Positions 15,296 through 20,853 of a stretch of 20,853 nucleotides of DNA are shown piece after piece. The translations under genes and the position numbers were made by a program. Under the pieces are notes generated by a model. The model saw only the letters and a program-made list of their open reading frames with translations, had not been told where the DNA came from and did not search any database. Position 1 is the first letter of the stretch. Each line of letters starts with the position of its first letter. Location of the stretch: the NCBI GenBank assembly GCA_964354855.1, contig CAYHBO010000025.1:1-20853 (forward strand), written 5' to 3'. The DNA is from CAYHBO01 sp964354855 (GTDB taxonomy: Bacteria > Babelota > Babeliae > Babelales > RVW-14).

Positions 15296-15501
15296 TTTTC
15301 CCCCCGCACAATTATCTCATCCCTGTTACCAAGACATTGAGTTCCTTGGTTATTGATATAATTTTTATGGGAGTAAACTCAAGTGATGGGAAATATCATC
15401 AAAAAAGTATAGATGTTAACCTTCTCCGTCCTTGTCATCCATAGCTGGTCTTGTTAAAGTTTTTAGGTTGCTTGTCAAAAATTATGAGATGAGGAGAGGG
15501 T
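15296..15501. promoter_or_regulatory. Divergent control region between two propeller genes
   Basis: On the plus strand TATAAT (15357-15362) is a perfect -10, with no well-spaced -35 (TTGAGT at 15337 is only 14 bases away). On the minus strand TTGAGT (complement of 15377-15382), 16 bases, then TATATC (complement of 15355-15360) could drive the 15295 gene. The two -10 elements overlap, so the promoters may compete. No operator repeat is obvious. Confidence 0.35.
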
Positions 15502-17613
15502 GTGAGCGGGTCTATTTTACTTTTCTGCTTAATGCTTGTTTTACAACCAATACATTTGAATGCTGGTGTGCGCGATATTATTGGGACTTTAGGTGTGAAA
15601 TATCAGCAAGCTAATCAGGTTTTTCCTAGAGGGTCATCATTGGCTCAAGGGTTTGTTAGGTTTAATAATGGGGTAACCATTGCTTCTGGGTCGGCTGCTC
15701 AACTTGATACTTTTATTACGGTTTCAGGGAGTATGGATATTAGAAATACTGGAACTTTAGATTTATTGAGTGATTTGTACCTGTCATCTCATTTTACTTT
15801 TTCTTCCAGTGACTTTTTAGCTGGGTTTATTAAAGGGCGGGGGAATACTATTCATTTTGGTGGTGATACGCGGTTACAACAAGGTCAAACGTTAAAATTT
15901 ATCGGTAACACGATTATTGATGGTGGTGGTAATAGTTTTATTTTTGATCCGTACGCACAGATTTTAGTTGATTATGGTGTAACGGTAACGTTGAAGAATA
16001 TGCAGTTTATTAATTATCGAAATTCCACCAGTCGTCCTTCAATTAGTTTGCTTTCACAATCATCTAAGCTTGCATTGCAGAATGTTAAATTTTCATTATT
16101 GGATAATTTTGCTTTTAATGAAGGATCATTGTTCATTCACGATGATGTTATTGTAACCGGATCATCAATGTTTTCTTATCAATCGGCGCAACCTTGCGTT
16201 ATTAGTAGCCAGTCTACGTGGCTTTTTGATAATGGAACAACCTATTTTCACAATCCTAAAACGACGGTGAATACGCAGTTATTTATGACTGATCAGACAT
16301 CAACCTTTGCATTTAACAATGCTACATTGCTGACTACGCATACAGGCATGAGAATTGCTGGTGGCGTGCTTTGCTTAGATAATGGAGTTACCTTTTCAAG
16401 TACTGCAAATACTCGGTTAGTTGGGATGTCGCAGTTGGGAAGCTCTAATACCGATATTAATTCTACGATGATTAACGCAGTTGTTTGGAGTAATAGTGGT
16501 AAATATGTGGCTATGGCCGCTGTAGATACAACGATTAAGGGTCGGTTGGAGGTTTCTACATTTAATGGTACAGCGCTTGTTAATGGGCAAGCCTTTGTTG
16601 ATAGTAATTTTGTCATTCCTTATGCCATGGCATGGACTAATGATGATAGATTTATTGTGATGGTAGGTGAAGATATTATCCCAGAGGGGGTTTTACAGCT
16701 TTATCAGTTTACCGGAACATCACTGATTCGTTATGGGAATGTTGTTATTGATGCTAATTTTGCACATATTTATTCGGTTGCCTGGAGTATAGACGGGAAG
16801 TATTTAATCGCGGTTGGACAAGATGCTTCGTTGGGAACATCGAGATATTCTATTTATGCATTTAATGGTGTATCGTTGTCATTGTTAACAACAGCAACTG
16901 ATGGAGATTTTTATGCCATGTTATCCATTTCATGGAGTCCTGATAATAATCATGTTGTTATTGGTGGTTATGGAGGTGGGTCTGGAGCATTAAAGGTTTA
17001 TACGTTTAATAGTGGTACTTTGACCGCGGTTGGATCCGTTTTTGTGGCGATAAATTTTATAACGATAAGGTCTTGTCAATGGAGTCCTGATGGAAATTTT
17101 ATTATGACCGCCGGACAAAATATTTCAGTTTTTTCTTTTGGGCAAACACAGCTCTTTTCTTTTAATGGGTCTAGTTTGAATAGTATTGCAGGATCCTTTA
17201 ATAGTGATCTATTTACCAATATTGTTTCATCGAGTTGGTCTCCAGATGGTCGAAGAATAATAGTTGGAGGTGTTGGAAGCACTTTTAGCTTGTTACAGAC
17301 CTTTGTTTTTAATGGAGTTTCAGTAATTCCAGTGGAGCCTTTGATTAATAATTCAGATTTCTTTGTTATTAATGGTTTATCCTGGTCCGCTGATAATAAA
17401 TCTATTTTAATAGGGGGACAAAATCTTACTACTGAAGGTGAGACGGCTCTTTATCAAGCTTCATATGGTTATGATTCAGCACCACAAGGCTTTGCGAATG
17501 GCATTGTTTTTGGTAATTCAGCATTAGGTGCGATCTATGACTTGAATGTTGAGGTTTTTGGGGGTGCTCGTGTGGTGATTGATGGAAAACTTCTCTATGA
17601 TAATGTTGTTTAG
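15502..17613 (+). CDS. Secreted beta-helix plus seven-blade propeller protein
   Basis: The GTG start at 15502 is chosen because GAGGAG (15491-15496) precedes it and a signal sequence follows at once (ILLFCLMLVLQPIHLNAG). Residues ~50-310 are short Gly/Asn-rich beta strands with stacked turns (NTGTLDLLSDLYLSS, RGNTIHFGGDTRLQQG, LKNMQFINYRN), typical of a right-handed beta-helix such as those in polymorphic outer-membrane and autotransporter-like proteins. Residues ~318-655 hold seven blades with the core W-S-x-[DN]-[GN]-x-x-[IV]. The key Trp residues are 329, 378, 428, 478, 527, 579 and 628, about 50 apart. The last 40 residues (GIVFGNSALG, LNVEVFGGARVVIDGKLLYD) return to beta-helix style and could be a sorting or anchoring tail. 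Function is unknown; adhesion or surface binding is plausible. It is divergent from, and shares its blade family with, the 15295 gene. Confidence 0.85.
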   Translation: MSGSILLFCLMLVLQPIHLNAGVRDIIGTLGVKYQQANQVFPRGSSLAQGFVRFNNGVTIASGSAAQLDTFITVSGSMDIRNTGTLDLLSDLYLSSHFTFSSSDFLAGFIKGRGNTIHFGGDTRLQQGQTLKFIGNTIIDGGGNSFIFDPYAQILVDYGVTVTLKNMQFINYRNSTSRPSISLLSQSSKLALQNVKFSLLDNFAFNEGSLFIHDDVIVTGSSMFSYQSAQPCVISSQSTWLFDNGTTYFHNPKTTVNTQLFMTDQTSTFAFNNATLLTTHTGMRIAGGVLCLDNGVTFSSTANTRLVGMSQLGSSNTDINSTMINAVVWSNSGKYVAMAAVDTTIKGRLEVSTFNGTALVNGQAFVDSNFVIPYAMAWTNDDRFIVMVGEDIIPEGVLQLYQFTGTSLIRYGNVVIDANFAHIYSVAWSIDGKYLIAVGQDASLGTSRYSIYAFNGVSLSLLTTATDGDFYAMLSISWSPDNNHVVIGGYGGGSGALKVYTFNSGTLTAVGSVFVAINFITIRSCQWSPDGNFIMTAGQNISVFSFGQTQLFSFNGSSLNSIAGSFNSDLFTNIVSSSWSPDGRRIIVGGVGSTFSLLQTFVFNGVSVIPVEPLINNSDFFVINGLSWSADNKSILIGGQNLTTEGETALYQASYGYDSAPQGFANGIVFGNSALGAIYDLNVEVFGGARVVIDGKLLYDNVV

Positions 17614-17625
17614 TGTGCATTGTCC

Positions 17626-17655
17626 TTGGTGATATTGCTTATTTGTAACTATAAT
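17626..17655 (+). promoter_or_regulatory. Possible promoter of the 17743 gene
   Basis: TATAAT at 17650-17655 is a consensus -10. TTGGTG at 17626-17631, 18 bases upstream, is a moderate -35. The leader of about 80 bases contains a perfect inverted repeat (17685-17705). Confidence 0.4.
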
Positions 17656-17684
17656 TATTGCTTTTTCCTGTCATATTTAAGTAT

Positions 17685-17705
17685 TGTAGTAAGTAGGATA
17701 CTACA
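17685..17705. repeat. Perfect 7-bp inverted repeat in the leader of the 17743 gene
   Basis: TGTAGTA (17685-17691) and TACTACA (17699-17705) are exact reverse complements around a seven-base spacer. The pair lies between the likely promoter and the ribosome binding site. It could be an operator or a small mRNA hairpin. Confidence 0.5.
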
Positions 17706-17742
17706 TTTAGTTGATGTGATACGTTGAAAAAGGGTTATGGTT

Positions 17743-18318
17743 ATGAAGATATTTAAAAAGTATTGTTTACAACTTGTTTTTATGGGAGTTGTTTGTGTTA
17801 CTGTAACGGCTCAATTGAGTGGTATTGCAGCTGTAGCAGCACCTAAGGCTGGTCCTACGACTATTGGGGCAGTTATTACTACTCTGAACCAAGGTTATAG
17901 CGGGATAGGAACTTTTCTATTAGTTACTGATGCGAAGAGGGTGCCTATTGTGGCCAATGACTTAGTCCCAAATGGTTCTGGATGGGCTAGAATTGTCGGT
18001 TCAACTTCAGTTAATCAGGTTTTTGGTCAAACTTTTACTCAAACACTGCCAAAAGCACAGCAGGTTACGCTGGTTACTGATCAGACATTGATTAGTAAAA
18101 TGCAAGCGAGCTCTCGTTTACCAAAAGATGCAGCTTCTGCCGGCGTTATTCATAATGCATTGAATCGTATATTTCTTTATTTTGTATACCCAGTTAAAGG
18201 TGTGAATTATCGGTTTTATCTTAATGATCCGTTCCCTCCTGCGGGGATAATGTTGCCTGGGCATCCAGCTGCTTATCCGGCGGTTAATAGTATTATTAAT
18301 CGATTTAATTGTGGATGA
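17743..18318 (+). CDS. Small secreted protein of unknown family
   Basis: A 191-residue protein with a signal peptide: KIFKKY, then a hydrophobic core (CLQLVFMGVVCVTVTA), then an Ala-rich region around SGIAAVAAP that offers cleavage sites. The mature part is Thr/Val-rich (TIGAVITTLNQGYSGIGTFL) and has an aromatic, Pro-rich C-terminal third (FLYFVYPVKGVNYRFYLNDP, FPPAGIMLPGHPAAYPAVN) with a single terminal-region Cys. Two in-frame ATGs exist. The second, at 17743, has AAAAAGGG at the proper distance, while the first, at 17737, is only two bases from it, so 17743 is preferred. I do not recognise the family and see no catalytic motif. It follows the beta-helix/propeller gene but has its own promoter candidate. 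Confidence 0.75.
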   Translation: MKIFKKYCLQLVFMGVVCVTVTAQLSGIAAVAAPKAGPTTIGAVITTLNQGYSGIGTFLLVTDAKRVPIVANDLVPNGSGWARIVGSTSVNQVFGQTFTQTLPKAQQVTLVTDQTLISKMQASSRLPKDAASAGVIHNALNRIFLYFVYPVKGVNYRFYLNDPFPPAGIMLPGHPAAYPAVNSIINRFNCG

Positions 18319-18327
18319 CGGTAGCCA

Positions 18328-19017
18328 TTAAATGATATCGCTGAAGTATGCTTCATTAAGATCTACGGTCATGCTCTTACGTAGATCTTTAAGTTGGTCT
18401 TCATATTTTTTTGCAAAATCGTTGTTTTTAATGTGGGCTTCAAGTTGTTTTTTGATTTCATCAAGTGGGAAATAAACGGTATCTTGTTTTTTAAATGCTG
18501 CAAAGACCCAAACATTGTCTTTGCCAATGGTGACTTTTTCTATATGTGGGAATGCTGTTACAGCAAGAAGTTTTACTTTAACTTGTTCTGGGATGCTTTC
18601 AGGCTCGAATTCTTGAGCGGCTTGATTAACGCGTCCAAAGTGTTTGAATTTTGCGCCTTTGGTTTCTTTTGCGAGTTTATCAAAATTTGATGGCTTCATT
18701 TGAGCTTTGTCCATGAATTTGATTGCTTCAACGTCTGATTCAAATTTTGCACCAGAAGCTAAGATGTCGCCAGCAACTTTAACGTAACGGTCTTTGTTTT
18801 CATTTGAAACGTGTATTTTATCGTAGATGCTCTTTTCAAAGAATTGGATGGCGAGTGATTTTTCTACGAGTTGCATCATTTCTTTATAAGCGGCTTTAAA
18901 TTCATCGCCTTTAGTTATTTTGGTTTCATATGCTTTAGCAAGAACAAATTCTTGATCAATAAGGTTATCAAGAATTTTGCGTTTGAGTTTACTTGGTAGT
19001 GATTCTATGTTAGCGCC
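18328..19017 (-). pseudogene. Beheaded copy of the SurA/PpiC-like lipoprotein gene
   Basis: This segment is nearly the same, in DNA and protein, as the inner part of the gene at 19140-20210. Homology starts abruptly at 19017 (GANIESLPSKLKRKIL) and is preceded in frame by a stop (complement of 19018-19020). The lipoprotein signal and the first part of the SurA-like N-terminal domain are therefore missing. The rest is open to 18328. It lacks eight residues present in the intact copy (between HVSNE and RYVKV) and ends in a different short tail (NEAYFSDII) without the acidic/Ala-rich extension. An internal ATG at 18879 could give 183 residues, but with no export signal. A remnant of a tandem duplication is the simplest reading. 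A cytoplasmic product cannot be ruled out. Confidence 0.8.
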
Positions 19018-19078
19018 TCATATTCTTATCCCTATTGTGCTCAAGTCTCTTTGATGGTGATTAAGAAATTACCGATTT

Positions 19079-19124
19079 AAACTTAAGAGGGTGTGGATTA
19101 ATTAATCCACACCCTCTTAAGTTT
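19079..19124. terminator. 46-base perfect palindrome, likely terminator of the foldase gene
   Basis: Positions 19079-19101 and 19102-19124 are exact reverse complements (23-bp arms, no mismatch). The arms contain GAGGGTGTGGATT and its complement, and the AT-only centre would form a small loop in RNA. It starts 15 bases after the stop of the minus-strand foldase gene and separates it from the truncated copy. The arm ends in ...AAGTTT on either strand, giving a short U-tract. It would work in both directions. Confidence 0.65.
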
Positions 19125-19139
19125 GTTAACGAGGTATAT

Positions 19140-20210
19140 TTAAGCTGCTGCTGCTGCTGAATTGTTATTTTCTGAAGATTGAGTAACTGGAGCTTCTTGG
19201 TTATTCATTGCATCTTCTTCTGCATGTTCATTTGCGTGAGCTTCTGGTGCTGCGTCTTTGAAGTATTCTTTATTTACATCAACGGTCATGCTCTTACGTA
19301 GATCTTTAAGTTGGTCTTCATATGTTTTTGCAAAGTCGTTGTTTTTAATGTGGTCTTCAAGTTGTTTTCTGATCTCATCAAGTGGGAAGTAAACGGTATC
19401 TTGCTTTTCAAATGCTGCAATGACCCAAACATTGTCTTTGCCAATGGTGACTTTTTCTATATGTGGGAATGTTGTTACAGCAAGAAGTTTTACTTTAACT
19501 TGTTCTGGGATGCTTTCAGGATCGAATCCTTGAGCTGCTTGATTAACGCGTCCAAAGTGTTTGAATTTTGCGCCTTTGGTTTCTTTGGCGATTTTGTCAA
19601 AGTTCGATGGCTTTATTTGAACTTTTTCTATGAACTTGGTTGCTTCAGTATCTGATTCAAATTTTGCACCAGAAGCTAAGATGCCGCCAGCAACTTTAAC
19701 GTAACGTTCTTTGCTTTCATTATAGTTCTTTTCAACTGCTTCATTTGAAACGTGTATTTTATCGAAGATGCTCTTTTCAAAGAATTGGATGGCGAGTGAT
19801 TTTTCTACGAGTTGCATCATTTCTTTATAAGCGGTTTTAAATTCATCGCCTTCGGTGATTTTAGTTTCATATGCTTTAGCAAGAACAAGCTCTTGATCGA
19901 TAAGTTTATCAAGAAGCTTACGTTTGAGTTCGCTTGGTAGTGATTCTATATTAGCGCCTCTGAAATAAGGGTTTTGTTGCATCATCTGGTTAATGCTCTT
20001 AATAAAATCAGATTCATATATAGAAGGCTTACCATTAATAGAGCAAAGAATAGGACCAGATTTTTTAGCAGTATCCGTTTCTTTACTGGTACGGTTAACG
20101 TCAGTTTCTTTTTTCTTATCGGAGCCGCAGCCTTTAAATCCGCTTGTGAAGACAAGTGATAGGGCTAAAGCTGACCCAGAAATAAGTTTTGAGATATTTT
20201 TATTCGACAT
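19140..20210 (-). CDS. SurA/PpiC-like peptidyl-prolyl isomerase lipoprotein
   Basis: A 356-residue exported foldase or chaperone candidate. The N-terminus has a signal peptide ending at a Cys (LVFTSGFKGCGS, Cys28). The lipobox is imperfect because Lys is at -2, but Gly at -1 and the Ser/Asp-rich residues after it fit a lipoprotein. Residues ~52-110 (SINGKPSIYESDF, LKRKLLDKLIDQELVLAKAY) match the SurA N-terminal/trigger-like helical domain. Residues ~165-300 follow the parvulin (PpiC) layout: an ERYVKVAGGILAS strand, a 'FDKIAKETKGAKFKHFGR' segment in the place of F-x-x-LA...GG-x-LG, and a DNVWVIAAFEKQD strand. Parvulin catalytic residues are not clearly kept, so it may act as a chaperone only. 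The tail is acidic, then Asn/Ala-rich. AAGGAC precedes the ATG. Role: folding of envelope proteins such as the large secreted propellers (inference). Confidence 0.8.
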   Translation of the reverse strand: MSNKNISKLISGSALALSLVFTSGFKGCGSDKKKETDVNRTSKETDTAKKSGPILCSINGKPSIYESDFIKSINQMMQQNPYFRGANIESLPSELKRKLLDKLIDQELVLAKAYETKITEGDEFKTAYKEMMQLVEKSLAIQFFEKSIFDKIHVSNEAVEKNYNESKERYVKVAGGILASGAKFESDTEATKFIEKVQIKPSNFDKIAKETKGAKFKHFGRVNQAAQGFDPESIPEQVKVKLLAVTTFPHIEKVTIGKDNVWVIAAFEKQDTVYFPLDEIRKQLEDHIKNNDFAKTYEDQLKDLRKSMTVDVNKEYFKDAAPEAHANEHAEEDAMNNQEAPVTQSSENNNSAAAAA

Positions 20211-20246
20211 AAGTATTGTCCTTCAAAAATGTGTTTAAACTGTTAT

Positions 20247-20255
20247 TTTATACCA
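20247..20255 (-). promoter_or_regulatory. Extended -10 promoter of the foldase gene
   Basis: On the minus strand TGGTATAAA (complement of 20247-20255) is an extended -10 element about 35 bases before the start codon. No clear -35 lies upstream, as is usual for this class. Confidence 0.4.
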
Positions 20256-20371
20256 TCAATAATAGCGCCTATCGCTTATTGCCATAAAATATATTGGTAG
20301 TATCTTAACCATGAAATGATGACATTGCAAGGTTGTGAAATTGGGTTTTTTTACTTTTTTTAAAAAAACAC

Positions 20372-20399
20372 TTTACATTCGTTTTGGTTGAGGTAGAAT
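20372..20399 (+). promoter_or_regulatory. rRNA operon promoter, distal
   Basis: TTTACA (20372-20377), a 16-base spacer and TAGAAT (20394-20399) form a good promoter about 380 bases before the 16S 5' end. A T/A-rich tract (20345-20370) lies just upstream, like an UP element. Confidence 0.5.
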
Positions 20400-20422
20400 G
20401 TCCTCATGAATTTAACGAAATC

Positions 20423-20432
20423 ATCTTTGAAA
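20423..20432 (+). promoter_or_regulatory. boxA-like antitermination element, copy 1
   Basis: ATCTTTGAAA resembles the boxA (CTTTGAAA) found in rRNA leaders of many bacteria, where NusB/S10 load onto RNA polymerase. An identical 10-mer occurs at 20717-20726. This one would be transcribed only from the distal promoter. Confidence 0.4.
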
Positions 20433-20573
20433 ACAAGCACTGCAAGGCGAAAGCTGAACACAAACATCTTACTAATAAGTAAGGGAAAAGTGTGAGGAAA
20501 AACCCTTGACTCTTTGTCCTAAAACATTGAAAATGGTGAGCGAAAATAAAAAATAAAAAATTTTTAAAAAAGC

Positions 20574-20601
20574 TTGCAAAAACCTAAAAGACGGTTACAA
20601 T
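20574..20601 (+). promoter_or_regulatory. rRNA operon promoter, proximal, with A-rich UP element
   Basis: TTGCAA (20574-20579), a 16-base spacer and TACAAT (20596-20601) form a strong match. A run of A-tracts (20543-20571) sits directly upstream of the -35, as in rRNA UP elements. A weaker TTGACT...GAAAAT pair (20506-20534) lies further upstream and may be a third start. Confidence 0.6.
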
Positions 20602-20780
20602 GACTGAACGATCAAGAGAACAACGGTGGTGAAAACAACAAGTGGTGCGGCGAATACAACAACACGAAAGCATCCTTGGCTGATTGATTCTAATTAAGTT
20701 TTATTTAAAATACTTTATCTTTGAAATGTGCGAGAAGCACTCATATAAATTTTCTGAGTGTGGGTTTTTAGTCAATTTTT
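20602..20780 (+). other. 16S rRNA leader
   Basis: About 180 transcribed bases between the proximal promoter and the mature 16S end. It holds the second boxA-like element (ATCTTTGAAA, 20717-20726) and a hairpin, CACTCA (20738-20743) with TGAGTG (20755-20760). The sequence just before the 16S should pair with the 3' spacer for RNase III processing, but that spacer is outside the window. No ORF is supported here. Confidence 0.5.
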
Positions 20781-20853
20781 GATATGGAGAGTTTGATTCT
20801 GGCTCAGAATGAACGCTGGCGGCGTGCTTAACACATGCAAGTCGAGCGAGAAA
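20781..20853 (+). rRNA. rrs: 16S ribosomal RNA, 5' end only
   Basis: AGAGTTTGATTCTGGCTCAG at 20788-20807 is the universal 5' 16S sequence (27F primer site), followed by the conserved GAACGCTGGCGGCGTGC and AACACATGCAAGTCGAGCG blocks. The mature 5' end is placed at about 20781, by the usual seven-base offset from AGAGTTTGAT. Only the first ~73 bases are in the window, and the gene continues to the right. Confidence 0.97.

Noticed and set aside
15432..15614. 60-codon plus-strand frame before the beta-helix/propeller gene
   Set aside because: It overlaps the signal peptide coding in another frame, has no ribosome binding site, and shows no recognisable protein.
18394..18690. Plus-strand frames over the foldase copies (18394-18690 and 19311-19655)
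   Set aside because: They resemble each other only because the minus-strand genes are duplicates; the Phe/Cys-rich translation is an antisense shadow.

Overview
The window is an AT-rich bacterial chromosome segment that ends in the first ~70 bases of a 16S rRNA gene. Several features together suggest a member of Dependentiae (TM6/Babeliae) or a similar reduced, envelope-rich lineage: many signal-peptide proteins without recognisable enzymes, large proteins made of 'W-S-x-[DN]-G-x-[YF]-[LI]-A-x-G-G ... L-R-I-Y-x-F' propeller repeats, a B12-dependent ribonucleotide reductase beside an ECF-type S component, and an AT-rich genome. This placement is an inference from gene style. The 16S fragment is too short to settle it.

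Layout. 1-331 (-): 5' part of a secreted coiled-coil protein. 529-2642 (+): ATP synthase cluster with an AtpI-like protein, subunit a, and an unusual 323-residue subunit c containing four complete c-type hairpins. It is followed by a GT4 glycosyltransferase (2646-3791) and an acylphosphatase (3895-4179). 4225-5565 (-): AAA+ ATPase with an apparent signal sequence and membrane hairpin. 5840-8447 (+): ECF S-component-like membrane protein and class II ribonucleotide reductase, probably one operon. 8479-15295 (-): what looks like one very large secreted propeller gene, broken in frame by a run of 11 A (coding strand). 15502-17613 (+): divergent secreted beta-helix plus propeller protein. 17743-18318 (+): secreted protein of unknown function. 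18328-19017 (-): beheaded copy of the next gene. 19140-20210 (-): parvulin/SurA-like lipoprotein chaperone. 20211-20780: rRNA promoter and leader region. 20781-20853: start of 16S rRNA.

The main observation is the propeller locus. Counting repeats by eye gives 7 blades before the A11 tract and 21 after it, 28 in all (4 x 7), followed by a C-terminal domain. Between the tract and the first ATG of the downstream frame there are about 540 bases that are fully open but contain no ATG, GTG or TTG in frame, and the first ATG lies inside a blade. The two ORFs therefore read as one ~2270-residue protein that needs A10 (or A13) instead of A11. This could be phase variation, polymerase slippage, a recent mutation, or a sequencing error. 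The divergent neighbour carries its own seven blades of the same family, so the locus looks like a surface or secreted propeller system. A lipoprotein foldase lies a few kilobases away.

Second in interest is the four-hairpin c subunit. It keeps a carboxylate in every hairpin, but the Gln and hydroxyl ligands of the Na+ type site are complete only in hairpins 1 and 3.
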